Part shown: positions 1 to 10,376 of the stretch, piece after piece
Layout of the letters: each line of letters begins with the position of its first letter
Numbering within the stretch: the first letter of the stretch is position 1
Source of the DNA: Seison nebaliae
Taxonomy: Eukaryota; Rotifera; Pararotatoria; Seisonacea; Seisonidae
DNA length: 46,316 bases
Assembly: GCA_023231475.1 (NCBI GenBank)
Contig: JALJEE010002989.1
Span: 1-46,316 of the forward strand
Direction: 5' to 3'
The notes under the pieces: generated by a model
Told to the model about the DNA's origin: nothing
The model's input: the letters and a program-made list of their open reading frames with translations, nothing else
Database searches by the model: none
Program-made: the position numbers and the translations under genes

Positions 1-65
1 TCGGACAACTCTTCGTCGTCCCCATCATCAGAATTATTAAACAATGTATTAATATCCATAGACAT
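1..65 (-). CDS. 5' end of an unidentified gene leaving the left edge
   Basis: On the minus strand an ATG at 65 opens a frame that runs to the window edge, with a second in-frame ATG at 59. The visible start reads MSMDINTLFNNSDDGDDEEL, an acidic, Ser/Asp-rich N-terminus. Only about 21 codons are visible, so no family can be named. The call rests on the open frame, the ATG context and the AT-rich leader upstream (66-180). It could also be chance, since the piece is short. Confidence 0.4.
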   Translation of the reverse strand, partial: MSMDINTLFNNSDDGDDEELS

Positions 66-480
66 ATTAAAAAAGAGATTTATATCTTCGAATTTATATC
101 TTCCAATTTATATCTTCCAATTATAAATTTAAATGCAATGCCACTAATATAATAATATTATTCGAGATTAAAACTTTTTTTTGAGCATAAAACGAAGTAG
201 ACAATTTGGGATATAATATTTAAATAACATTTTATTCAATTAAACAAAAAAAGGAAGCCAAAATTGTTGATTCTGAATAAAATATCTTTATTGTTCATTT
301 ACCATCTTCCTATTCACTAATGCACGTCCTTCGTTCGAACAAAAACATTGATAATTATTAAATAATTAGAACTAAATATTTATCATTAGGAATTATATTT
401 CTAAAGAAAAAATTCTTAACTAACTGTTTACATGATGGGTATAAAAAGAAAAAAAATCGATCAAGTTAAAACATTGGAAA
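66..480. other. intergenic, divergent promoter region
   Basis: AT-rich spacer between the minus-strand gene at the left edge and the sushi-protein gene. It has short near-repeats of 'atatcttc(g/c)aatt' around 80-125. No ORF, RNA gene or clear regulatory motif could be supported. Confidence 0.5.
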
Positions 481-852
481 ATGGTCAAGTTACTTTTAGT
501 TATCATATACATCATTAGTTTGGCTGTTGGAAATTTTGCCACTCCAAGTTTTCATTTGTTGATGTTGATTTGTTTCTGTTACTAATTGGGTTTTGCAGAA
601 GTTTGCGAAAAATATCCTAAATTCGAAAAGAATGATAAAACAATACGAACAGGATTTATAATGATGTTTGAATCAGTGGAAGGCAAATATTTACCTGGAG
701 ATGGTAGCGTCTATAAATTTCACTGCGAACCCGGATACAAGTTTAAACAAACAGACGACGAATACATAAAATATGTCTGTAAAGGTGCCACCGAAGAATG
801 GACGTCTGATAGTGTTGGAACTGATCGTAGAATGGATTGTATTCCCGCTTAA
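481..852 (+). CDS. small secreted single-sushi (CCP) domain protein
   Basis: Two exons, 481-547 and 599-852, joined across a 51-bp intron (GTTTTC...TTGCAG, phase 1) give a 111-residue protein. Residues 1-19 (MVKLLLVIIYIISLAVGNF) form a clean signal peptide. The rest holds four cysteines in the order expected of one sushi/complement-control module: VCEKYPKF, HCEPGYKF (the diagnostic CxPGY), YVCKG followed by EEWTS with the conserved Trp, and a final DC near the C-terminus. Sushi modules bind proteins or glycans outside the cell. A one-module secreted protein has no fixed role, so none is assigned. The start at 481 is chosen because it supplies the signal peptide. A polyadenylation hexamer follows at 1001. 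Confidence 0.7.
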
Positions 853-1000
853 ACAACTGAAGATGTAAACAGGAATTAGCTTCAAAAAATTGATAGGATT
901 ATGATGAAATTATTCTGAAAAGATTAGAATCGATTGAACATCCATAATTCTTACCAACATATCTCCATAATTGTTTTTTTTCTCGATATAAATAATATAA

Positions 1001-1006
1001 AATAAA
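1001..1006 (+). terminator. polyadenylation hexamer AATAAA of the sushi gene
   Basis: Canonical AATAAA about 150 bp downstream of the stop at 850-852. Other AT-rich hexamers occur near 1072, so use of this one is inferred. Confidence 0.4.
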
Positions 1007-1219
1007 TAGCTTTTCTTTTTTTTATTCAATGATATTAATAACATCTCAATTTTAATTTATCTTTACTGATATGAATAAAAAATGTTTTTTTATATAAAAA
1101 TTTTATGACGTATAATGTTGATAAATTTAAATATAATTTGAAATAATTCCAATTATAAACATCGTTTTTTATTTTCTGTATTTGTGTCTATTTTAAAGGT
1201 ATTAAGGTAGAGTAAAATT

Positions 1220-1225
1220 TTTATT
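1220..1225 (-). terminator. polyadenylation hexamer of RFC5
   Basis: TTTATT on the plus strand reads AATAAA on the minus strand, 14 nt beyond the RFC5 stop codon at 1239-1241. Confidence 0.45.
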
Positions 1226-1238
1226 CATAACAACTCTT

Positions 1239-2621
1239 TTAATCAACAATTATTTCATCATCAATCTTCGCTTTCTTAACATAGTTCTTCTTCTCCAGTT
1301 GTTCTTCGACCAAACCATCCACATTATATCGAAGTCGATGAAAGGCAGCAATTAATGATGAAGCTTGAACTTTCACATTTGTTCCACTTCTTAATCTTAA
1401 TCTACCGAAATGATCTCCAAGTATAAAAGATAATAAACTAACTCGAGTCGTGCTAAGTCGTCATATAATTGAATTTTTCCCACCTGAGGTAGAGAGACTA
1501 GAAGAGAAAGATGAAAGTGAATTTTTTCAAGATAATTCAAACGAGTTAATAATCGATCAGATAATTCTTGAACGATATCATATAATGAGAATGAATATTT
1601 ATTAATATATTCTTGAATTTCTAAAGATGGAATTGTAATGGAAATAATTCTAAAAATGAAACTGTTGACACCACAACGAAAATCATCATTAAGTAGTACA
1701 TGAAGCAAAAGTTTCATTTGTTGTTCATTCGGATAACATTTGGTGGAATAGATATCGTTCAATTTTATCTTTTTTTCACCAGAGAATGACAATGATAAAC
1801 TTTGGAGGATGTTCACTGCATGTCTCATATCTCCATGACTTAATTTAATGATGGCAGCAAAAGCTTTCTCCTCTATATTCACTTTCTCACATTTGCTTAT
1901 TTCCGCCAATTTCAATTTCATATGATCAGCCGGTAAAGGCGAAAATCTGAATTTCGTACATCGTGATTGAATGGCAGGAATAATTGAATTGATATAATTG
2001 CAGATAATGCAGAATCTTGCTGTCGCTGTATATTTCTCAATAACTTTTTTATCTCAAAAATGTTAGGGAAATGAACAAAAAACGAACTTCGTCTCAAGGC
2101 ATTTTGTGCGTCATTCGTCATACTATCCGCTTCATCTAAAATCACTAATTTCGTCTTCCCAAATAAGTTTTTGGTTGATACGAAATCTTGAATTGTTTGC
2201 CGAACGACATTTATACCACGATCGTCACTGGCATTCAACTAATTCATCAGTATTTTGAATATGTATAATTTAAATTATGAATTTAAATGACACTGACTTC
2301 TAAAACACAACTCCTAAATTCTTGTGATGTGTACATGCGTTTTGTGATGGCTAATATACAACTCGTTTTCCCACAACCAGCCGGTCCATGAAACAAAAGA
2401 TGTGGCAATCGTTTTCCTTCCAAATATTTTTCAACTTTTTTTTTGAAATTTTTGATTTTATTCTAATTAGTCAATTTTAACTCGTATGAATGATGTCCTT
2501 ATGACTCGCCATTTCTTCGAACGTTTCCGGGCGATACTTCTCGATCCTTTATACATCAATTAGAGAAAGTGATGGAAAGAAGAAGAAAAAGAGTAAACCA
2601 GGGTAATTCATTCTTTGGCAT
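1239..2621 (-). CDS. RFC5: replication factor C subunit 5 (clamp-loader small subunit)
   Basis: Seven exons (2599-2621, 2482-2546, 2298-2434, 2088-2238, 1663-2043, 1443-1620, 1239-1401) give 365 residues. RFC5 is one of four small AAA+ subunits of the clamp loader that opens PCNA on primed DNA in the nucleus. Seen in order: N-terminal [12 protein letters not shown] (RFC box II), Walker [22 protein letters not shown], Walker B LVILDEAD, sensor region [18 protein letters not shown] with the Ser-Arg-Cys (arginine finger) motif, [12 protein letters not shown], and a C-terminal collar ending in [31 protein letters not shown] wording and the C-terminal SSLIAAF match RFC5 rather than RFC2/RFC4. The C-terminus extends about 20 residues past the human end. 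Introns are 41-59 bp; the one at 1621-1662 is 42 bp and contains no stop in frame. Confidence 0.93.
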
Positions 2622-5036
2622 TGTCTGATGAAATCGGAAATAATTTTTGACGAATATTAATAATATACGAGGAAATTAGGGAATTGAAAGAATCAGGAAG
2701 GAAATAAAATCAATTAACTTCTCCCCGAACGAACTTTTGTGACAAACAACCAATTTATAAGTTCTATATAAAAATTATTTATTTTGGCTTATAATTATGA
2801 AAAAAGCAACTTATCATTACTGTTTCTTTGAATTATAATTTTCCCACCGAATTGCCTCAACCACCTTTTATCAACTTTATTATACATCTTCCATTTCGTC
2901 AATCAATTCAAACAGATTTCATTTTGTTTCCTAAAATCATTAATTTATTTCGTTCAATAATTTTTTTCCGTTTTGCGAACAATCATTTTTTAAATATGTT
3001 CAGCATGACGTCAACTTTGTGTTCGATAAACTTGTTTAACATTTTTCCAGGTACAAGTGTTTTAGAAGTTCTACAAAAGAAGTTTTGTTAGAAGAACGAT
3101 TATTTGAAATTGTGTGATGACGGAAGTTGGATATGAGTCGAAATGTGTGAGGCATTTTAGTTTGAAAAAAGTGTTGAATAGTTTTCATTTGAACTGAATG
3201 TTTATTCGGTTAGACATTCTTGCATTATGCACTACATTAATATTAGTTTAAATGGACAGAAAAAAACGAATTTCTTGTCGTATTGACAAGCAATTTAGGA
3301 TTTGGTAGAATATCATTTTAATGATGATAGTAATAATAGTAGTTGTCATATTAGTTTATTGGATAAGAAAAAGAAAACAGTCATCTTAATTTGACGATTT
3401 GAAGAAAGAGGAAAGAATAAAAGAAAGAAAGATAAGATAAGTCGAAAATTGACAGTTATTTTATGATAATTAATTTTATTTCTTTCTTTCAACGAAAGCA
3501 CTCGGAATAGTCGTGGGTCATGACATTTATCGTTTTGGCCAAATACTAATCATAAGAATACGAACATTAGAAATAATATCACAGCACACTTATAATATTA
3601 CATATTCATGTCAATAATGATGAAACATGATAATAATAGTAAGAAATGAGAGAAGAAAACAAGGAAAACATTTTTTTTTTCTTTCTTTCAAATATGACGA
3701 CCTTCTGTTCTTTCATCTATTTGTGCACAAATTGGAAAATCAGATTATTTGTAGATTTATACGTAATATATCATCATCGACCTCCTCTACCAAATGGGGG
3801 GAATTTATTTAACTATTCACTTAATTCGTCTCGTTTTGTTCATTCAATTTCGACTTTAACTAAAAATAATCGCCTAATGTTTTAGTTGAGTTTCACAATT
3901 AGAAATTACTGGGTCATTCTCCAAACTCATTCGTGCACTTTTGACGAAAGTTCAAATTGGAAATACCTTTTTTTCCCCATCTCTCTCCTCTTTTGTAATC
4001 TGATAAGTTGTAGATAAATATTAATTATGCCACATAATTATGAATTTCTTCTCCATATTATGCCTAACCCGATGAATGGGATTATTTAATAGAATGAAAA
4101 AATTTTATTAGGAGGAATCGTTATTTAATTCCCTTAATATTAATTAGGGGAATTAGTGATTGAATCAGGACTTCCTTCTATTGCTCTCCTCTTATTCTCC
4201 TTTCATCATCATAAGCACAACATCTATGTATACAATCTATTTAATTTTCGTGAGGAATCTCCTTTGAAAACGAATCTCGTACAAGTACCTCCTCATAGGA
4301 ATGTCCAAATAAATCGTGTGTTCCCTCCAAATTAGATACATGAAATCTCTATTTCTTCAGCTAATTCAATCAGAAAATAGATTTCCGTTCAAATGATATT
4401 TCAAAAGTGCTATAAGCATTCTATTCAGGATGTTCCCAACATATTAAGATTAGGTGCTAAGACTTAATTCTCTTCTTTCAAACGAGACGACTGAACTTCA
4501 TAATCAGAATTGCCAATACATAATATTTGATATTGAATTGCATGAATGTATGTGATATATATGTGAGTGTAGTAGAAGATTAGAAGGAGAAATTATATGT
4601 TATACTCACCAATTACAGGAGATATATAGAGTGATTGGATAATGAAAGTTAATGACGGAAAAAAAAGGAAGTTTCTGGATAAACATGTTACACAATTCCT
4701 TATCTTTCCTTTAACTTTTCATTGGTATAATTTATCAATATTTCCCATATACGATGATTTTCGTTGATATGATATGCTCATACCATTATATCATGCATTC
4801 ATTGGGTGAATGCAGGTGAGAGATGTTCTACAGAGGAAAAAAGTAACTAATAATAATATTCGATGATTGACAAGAAGAAGAATAAATAATCTTTCAATAA
4901 AAAATTTATTTATTCAACTTCTTCCTCCCTTACATCTTTCCTCTTTTTATTGATTAGATAGAACGAAAGTGTTGTTTTAATGGAATTATTCAGTTGATTG
5001 TGCAATGTTTGACAAGTATCAATCGTCATTACCAAA
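2622..5036. other. 2.4-kb gene-free stretch
   Basis: AT-rich DNA between RFC5 and the Ly6 gene, which point away from each other, so it must hold both promoters. It contains purine-rich simple sequence near 3400-3440 and scattered short ORFs (for example 2828-3091 and 3627-3885, plus strand) that are low in complexity and lack any family signature. No tRNA-like fold, transposon end or conserved exon was recognised on either strand. Confidence 0.5.
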
Positions 5037-5589
5037 ATGAAATTTCTCATTTTTTCCGTTCTATTCCTCGTCTTTCTTACCATTTCTCAAATCAGTTATT
5101 CTTCTTTCAATTGAATTCCATCATCATCATCATCATCATCATTTCCATTATAGAATGCATCGATTGTTTCGTTTGTACTTCCGTTAATCGATCAGATGCT
5201 TCTTGTGAAGATCCATTCCATCCATATCAATCCAATTATATCGTCAATTGCAAACAAGGCAAAGTGGTCCACATCGGTGTATTTCCTGCGTATTATTGTG
5301 TGAAAATTGCAGGTAAAAGAAGTTCTTATTTCAATTCTCATAAAAATTTCAATAAAACTTCCGTTTTTCAGAAAGCGATGGACAATCGTTATTTGTTAGA
5401 CTATGCACAATGGAGAGTATGAACAGACAATGTGGAGAATTTGTTTTTCAAAACGAATCCTATCGTGGATGTATCGTTACTTGCGATAGAAACGGTTGTA
5501 ATCATTCAAATTCATTGAAATCAAATAATCCTTTATTTTTTTTATTTATTTGTATATTATCTTTCTTTTATCATCATCATTTCTTTTAA
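5037..5589 (+). CDS. Ly6/three-finger GPI-anchored protein
   Basis: Three exons (5037-5094, 5154-5312, 5372-5589) joined over two 59-bp introns give 144 residues. The signal peptide is MKFLIFSVLFLVFLTISQI. The mature domain starts CIDCFVCTSVNRSDASC, carries ten cysteines, and closes with GCIVTCDRNGCN, the CDxxxCN ending of Ly6/uPAR three-finger domains. A hydrophobic tail (FFLFICILSFFY) suits GPI attachment at a preceding Ser/Asn. Arthropods have large families of such proteins at septate junctions, neuronal membranes and ion channels. Which one this represents cannot be told. The ATG at 5037 is chosen because it gives the signal peptide. Intron 1 includes a (TCA)n microsatellite. Confidence 0.8.
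5120..5142. repeat. (TCA)n microsatellite in Ly6 intron 1
   Basis: About seven to eight tandem TCA units between a possible branch region and the acceptor TTATAG. Likely length-polymorphic. Confidence 0.7.
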
Positions 5590-5814
5590 CTTCTCTTACT
5601 TAATTAATGGTTATTTAAAAAGTATAAAACTTCAACAATTTCACTTTAAAATATTTTTTAAAAACTTTTAACCGAATTATTATTATATTTACACTAATAA
5701 CAAAAAAATAGTGTTATTGCTAGCGTAAGCTTTATGGACAAGCTTAGAATCTAAAAATACAAAAATATTTAAAATCTTGTTGTTCGCAAAATTTAGTTTT
5801 TATTCGAAAATTTC

Positions 5815-6084
5815 TTATTCTAATTTTTTTACAACAACAGTTAATTTTGTAGAAACGTGAAGTTCGGAATTCCTAAAGTTTGTATCTTTAATAAGTTTTT
5901 CACTTCGTTCACTTCGAACATAATTTATTTTGAAATTCGTTTTAATATTTCTCTTGCATTCTAGGTATCTACTTGATTCATTAATTCCACATAATGGATC
6001 GAGTTCGTTCCGAATGCTAAATCGTAAAACATTTGAAATCAGAAGAAATTGTTTATCTAAATAATTTGTCTGAATTTCGAACAT
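5815..6084 (-). CDS. small hypothetical protein, 89 residues
   Basis: Single open frame from ATG (6084) to TAA, with the host-like preference for GAA, CGA and GGA codons. It reads MFEIQTNYLDKQFLL at the start, has two cysteines, and ends in a basic tail (VVVKKLE). No signal peptide, membrane segment or known motif is visible. A minus-strand AATAAA lies just past the stop (near 5795). Its start is only 96 bp from the RPL15 start on the opposite strand, so the two would share a bidirectional promoter. I do not recognise the family. It may be a real short gene, one exon of a longer gene, or chance. Confidence 0.3.
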   Translation of the reverse strand: MFEIQTNYLDKQFLLISNVLRFSIRNELDPLCGINESSRYLECKRNIKTNFKINYVRSERSEKLIKDTNFRNSELHVSTKLTVVVKKLE

Positions 6085-6180
6085 TTTTTCTCTTAAAAAC
6101 TTTTTTCAATCATTTTCATTCTACTTAAAAATTTTTCATTTTCTTAAATCTATTTTATCTGAATCTTATTAGAACAAAAA

Positions 6181-7143
6181 ATGGGTGCGTACAAGTTTCA
6201 AAATGAATTGATGAAGAACAAACAATCTGATGTCATCAGATATCTCCAACGATTGAGAACATGGCAATACCGTCAAATGAACACTGTTCATCGTGTCACA
6301 CGACCAACTCGACCAGAGAAGGCTCGTCGATTGGGATATCGAGCAAAGCAAGGATATATCATTTATCGAACTCGAATCAAGCGTGGTACCGCCAAAAAAC
6401 CAGTACCGAAAGGAGCGACTTATGGTAAACCGAAACACGAAGGTGTCGTTCAAATGAGAGCAGCTCGTCGTCTTCAATCAGTTGCAGAAGTTAGAAGAAT
6501 ATTCATTTGAAAATGAATTGTCAAATTTTTTGGCAATTTCGAAAAAATCAACAGCTCGCCGCTGAATCCTTTGAGAAATCTAATGGGAATTGTAGCGTTT
6601 GAGATGACTGAAATTTCTTCTTTCATCGAATGAGTAAGTTTTGTCATTGGACAAACTGAGAGGATCAAAAAAAAAATTTAATTAAAAAAATTTTTTTTTT
6701 GGTTCTTATTTGGCTGTTGTCAAATGAATCGTATTAATTCTAGTGATTACTATAGGGAACTAAAGATAAATTTTTTTTCTTCCAAACGTTTTAGGAGAGA
6801 GTAGGTCGAAAATGTAAATCATTGAGAGTTCTCAACTCTTATTGGGTAGGACAAGATGGAACGTTCAAATATTATGAAGTTTTTCATTTTTTCTTCAGTG
6901 AAACTTTTATATTCTTTTCAGGTAATTCTCATCGATCCTTCACATCCTGCTATTCGTAAAGATCCTAAAATCAACTGGGTCTGCGATTCGACAATGAAAC
7001 ATAGAGAAATGAGAGGATTAACATCGGCTGGTAAGAAGAGTCGAGGTATCGGTAAAGGACACGGTTATTCGAAGACGATTGGTGGTTCTCGACATGCCGC
7101 ATGGAAACGAAACCAACTTGTACAAATGAGAAGGAAACGATAA
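6181..7143 (+). CDS. RPL15: 60S ribosomal protein L15 (eL15)
   Basis: Three exons (6181-6489, 6795-6878, 6922-7143) give 204 residues, the same length as human RPL15. eL15 is an rRNA-binding structural protein of the large cytosolic subunit. Visible family landmarks: [10 protein letters not shown] start, [55 protein letters not shown] across intron 1, [20 protein letters not shown] across intron 2, [21 protein letters not shown] and [10 protein letters not shown] near the C-terminus. Intron 1 is 305 bp, far longer than the 43-bp intron 2 and most introns here, and may house a small RNA. Polyadenylation signal AATAAA at 7187. Confidence 0.97.
6545..6656 (+). ncRNA. possible intronic H/ACA snoRNA in RPL15 intron 1
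   Basis: The middle of the long intron is less AT-rich than its flanks. It contains an ANANNA-type element (AGATGA, 6602-6607). A hairpin follows, with arms TGACTGAAATT (6605-6615) and AAGTTTTGTCA (6636-6646), an internal mismatch and an inner TCAT/ATGA stem. ACA lies at 6651-6653, three nt before a plausible 3' end. Ribosomal-protein introns are classic snoRNA hosts. Against it: the stem overlaps the putative H box, and the upstream hairpin is weak. The target is unknown. Confidence 0.2.
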
Positions 7144-7186
7144 ACAATAGATATTTTCGTTTATTTTCCGTCTTTTTAATTATAAG

Positions 7187-7192
7187 AATAAA
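7187..7192 (+). terminator. polyadenylation hexamer AATAAA of RPL15
   Basis: Canonical hexamer 44 nt beyond the RPL15 stop, in an AT-rich 3' flank shared with the convergent gene at 7298. Confidence 0.5.
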
Positions 7193-7297
7193 ATTTAAAA
7201 ATCGTAATTATTTTGAGAAATAACAACAAATGTTGATTGAAAATAATTTACAAATATTTTTTTTTCTTTAATTCAACAAGATTTCAATGTTGAGGTT

Positions 7298-8593
7298 TTA
7301 AGTTCTTGTTGAATAAGTTTGATTTGTTATTCGACTGTTCCGTGTCTTTGGTCGATATGATGGTAATTGAGAGGAGGCTGATTGTTGAGAGTTATTGGAA
7401 GAAGATGTTTGATCGTATCGATGTCCCATATGATCATAGGAATTCGATTTGAATTTCTCTTCATTTGCCAATATCGAATGAAGATCAACATTAGCACGTT
7501 GTAGACTGTGAAGTGATGTTGTTTGTTGATTATCGAAAATTTGGGAATTATTCAAAAAATTTATTGGTCGATCAATATTCAAGCCGTTTGCTGTTGCACC
7601 ATTTATTTTTGGTAATGATGTTACTGATGATTTACTATTACTTTGTAATTGTTGTTGTTGTTGTTGAGTGTAATTGTAATTATAAGATTGATCATTTCCG
7701 TTAACGGTCGAACGAGGAGAAATCATATTCTGATTATGATGATTAGGAATTGCTATGTAATTATTTTGTGCTTGATTCATGGATGTCATTGATTGATTGA
7801 AATGTGAATGATTATCAGCAATTGATACATGTTCCGACGTTCCTATAGATAAATCATCAAATTTATTCTTTGTTTTTTGATAAGGTAATGCATGTAATTG
7901 TTGTTGTTGTTGTTGTTGTTGGTAATAGAAATTATTATTTGAATTTTCTTCATTATATTTCTCATATAATCGACTGCTTAATGGAAGGATATGTTCAGAT
8001 ATTTCACTTCGATCAACTCTCACAGGCATATCTAATTTTTCACGAGCGATTTCTTTTTCCTGATATATCTGATATTGGAATTGAGATAATGGATCAGAAT
8101 AATGATCATTATATGATGTAGAGAAATCCATTTTATATTTATCATTAATAATTCTCATAGGGATTTTCGTGGCGTTGATTGGAGGTAATGTTTCATGGAA
8201 ATTATTCCGTCTTGCGTATTGACTAGTCTTGTAGAGATCGTTGACATTCACCGATTCCATATTTGATGGCATTGCAGATCTATTGTTACTTCGACGACTG
8301 GAACGTTTGAGCATTCGAGATGAGCCTAATTGATTGCCACTGAAGACTTTGGATGAAGTTAATGAGCTATTGAAATTTCCGTTATGTTTGATGTTATTTT
8401 TCTTTCTCACTGTGTGATTGTTCAATTTGTTCGATTTGAATTCATGCTTTCCATATTTCATTTGTTTCGGACTTCGTCCTTCCTCCATAAACACAACATT
8501 ATTTATCGCTCGTTTCTCCACTTCCACACTCACATCGTTCGGATACATAATCTTACTCTCGACATTCTTCACTTTCGTCTTATTCTTGCTCAT
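7298..8593 (-). CDS. Gln/Asn-rich disordered protein, unrecognised
   Basis: Uninterrupted 431-codon frame on the minus strand. The N-terminal third is basic (MSKNKTKVKNVESK..., LKRSSRRSNNRS), the middle contains a more complex stretch (DPLSQFQYQIYQEKEIAREK, then DMPVRVDRSEISEHILPLSS), and the rest is rich in Gln, Asn and Ser with runs of eight and five Gln. No signal peptide, membrane helix or catalytic motif is visible. The charged middle segment is the only part likely to be conserved and is the best search bait. It converges on RPL15 (153 bp apart) and is divergent from LIPT1. Being intronless is unusual for this window. Function unknown. Confidence 0.6.
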   Translation of the reverse strand: MSKNKTKVKNVESKIMYPNDVSVEVEKRAINNVVFMEEGRSPKQMKYGKHEFKSNKLNNHTVRKKNNIKHNGNFNSSLTSSKVFSGNQLGSSRMLKRSSRRSNNRSAMPSNMESVNVNDLYKTSQYARRNNFHETLPPINATKIPMRIINDKYKMDFSTSYNDHYSDPLSQFQYQIYQEKEIAREKLDMPVRVDRSEISEHILPLSSRLYEKYNEENSNNNFYYQQQQQQQQLHALPYQKTKNKFDDLSIGTSEHVSIADNHSHFNQSMTSMNQAQNNYIAIPNHHNQNMISPRSTVNGNDQSYNYNYTQQQQQQLQSNSKSSVTSLPKINGATANGLNIDRPINFLNNSQIFDNQQTTSLHSLQRANVDLHSILANEEKFKSNSYDHMGHRYDQTSSSNNSQQSASSQLPSYRPKTRNSRITNQTYSTRT

Positions 8594-9117
8594 TCTCCAC
8601 TTTCAAATTCTTCTGTCCGTTTCCAATGGAATATCTTCTGTTACTAATTGAAGAATAGTGGGTTTTAGGAGGAACAAGTCGAATGTATATTTATCTAATA
8701 ATATCATGTAAATAATCAGATAATATTCGTATCATGCAAATCATAGAAGGAAAAGAATAGAAAACAAAAAAAAACAACATTCGATATTTTCTATCCAAAC
8801 TATCGCTAGTTGAACTCTAGCTCGAAAAATATCATTCCTCTTTACGACTTATACTTACGACGACATCGTTATAGCAACGACAGAAAAAAAACTTTTCTTC
8901 TCATCATTCTCATCAGCAATTTCACCTTGTTATTCCTTTTTTTTTTAAATTTTTATTTCACTAAGAAAACTTCTTCTACACACCTTTTCCATCTAATCTT
9001 AATTTCACAACATGCTGATAATGTTCGATTTGATGATGTTGATAAAAATGATGATGAAATGTCAACGAGTTGAATATTAATCATTTCTCTTCTTCTACCA
9101 AAAGATAAATCGTTTTA
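8594..9117. other. divergent promoter region
   Basis: Spacer between the starts of the Gln-rich gene (-) and LIPT1 (+). A plus-strand frame at 8810-9073 lacks an ATG at its opening and has no family signature. Nothing else was supported. Confidence 0.45.
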
Positions 9118-10350
9118 ATGTTAGCTGTTCATCGTAATATTCGATCTGGTCATCGTCACTTGAATATTGATGACTTGTTAAATTTGGAACGATTTAGAAA
9201 ATCTGTTTTACTTTTACGTTCCAATGACGTCTTCACCAATTTGGCGATGGAACATTTACTATTCTCACGATTGTATAAAGCAAGACGGAAATTGAATGGA
9301 AGAGTAGAAACGAAGAGATTAAGTAAGAAAATATTATTATTATATGTCAATCGACCGTGCATCGTCATTGGTCGTCATCAAAACATTTGGCGAGAAATTA
9401 AGACGGAAACAATCGAAAATAAATCTCTTCCAATTGTTCGACGACATAGTGGTGGCGGAACAGTCTATCATGATGAAGGTAACAAATTTTTCTCTTCTAT
9501 AATACTAAATATTTACATTTATCTCTTCCACTACCCTCTGTCATTCCAATGAGAAAGTTCCATTATTTGAGTGGGAAATTATCATAAATATTTTTTTAAC
9601 TTCCTCCTTAATCTCTCCACCTTTTCATCAGGTAATTTATGTCTCTCATTTTTGGGTTTGAGAGAAGATTTGAATCGAAAGGAGAATTGTCAATTTCTCC
9701 AGAAACTTATACGGAAACAAATCGGTTACGAGACGGTGATTGGAGAACGACATGATATTTTCGATAGGAAAAGAAATAAGTTATCTGGGAGTGCTGCTAA
9801 AATAAATAGATTAGTTGCATATCATCATTTGACGTTGTTGATTAATTCGTCATTAAGTCGAATGATGTCCTATTTACATTCGAATTTAGAGTTTGTTGCT
9901 GATCGATCTACAAGAAGTATTGCGTCTCCAGTAACAACATTAAGTTGTTTGAATAAATATGAAGATGGGATGAATCGCCTACACCCTGACGATATGATTT
10001 GTACGATACTTCGTATTTTCTTTTCAACTTCTCCTTATAACAAAACTGCCAATCTGCTACATGATAATCGTAGTACATTCGTGTTGTGTAATGAGGAGGA
10101 GAAAACATTTGATTGCTTTCTTAACGAGAATGACAGAAGAGAGTTGGAAGAGAACATTCTCCTACTGAAACAATCCGTCTACTCTGCTAATCCACTCTTC
10201 ACAATACAACGAACGTTCAAAGGCGAACAGATTTTATGTTCCGTGAAAAATGGTCGAATTGTCGAAATAACAAATATGAAAAAAGAACTTTTATTGAATA
10301 CAAATGTGGAAAATAAAGAATTTCAACTAAATTTATTTGAGGAGAATTAA
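9118..10350 (+). CDS. LIPT1: lipoyltransferase 1, mitochondrial
   Basis: Two exons (9118-9478 and 9632-10350) joined over a 153-bp intron (GTAACA...CATCAG, phase 1) give 359 residues, close to the human 373. LIPT1 moves lipoyl groups onto E2 subunits of mitochondrial 2-oxoacid dehydrogenases. Signature pieces of the LplA-like fold are present: SNDVFTNLAMEHLLF, the binding loop CIVIGRHQNIWREI, VRRHSGGGTVYHDEGN spanning the intron, and GSAAKINRLVAYHHLTLL, whose Lys matches the lipoyl-AMP-contacting Lys of the family. The N-terminus is basic (HRNIRSGHRH) and could act as a targeting signal. The gene ends 26 bp from the stop of the opposite-strand gene, so their 3' UTRs must overlap. Confidence 0.92.
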
Positions 10351-10376
10351 ATATTTTTCTTATTCTTAAATTCCCT

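Larger units (their letters stand above)
853..1238. other. shared 3' flank of two convergent genes
   Basis: AT-rich spacer between the sushi gene (+) and RFC5 (-), which converge here. It holds AATAAA-type signals for both genes (1001-1006 on plus, 1220-1225 on minus) and nothing else that could be supported. Confidence 0.5.

Noticed and set aside
2828-3885. ORFs 2828-3091 and 3627-3885 as genes
   Set aside because: Low-complexity, Phe/Ile-rich readings of AT-rich DNA with no signal peptide, exon partners or motif.
6599-6665. C/D-box snoRNA in RPL15 intron 1
   Set aside because: A CTGA is present near 6656, but no good RTGATGA C box pairs with it; the H/ACA reading was kept as the weaker but better option.
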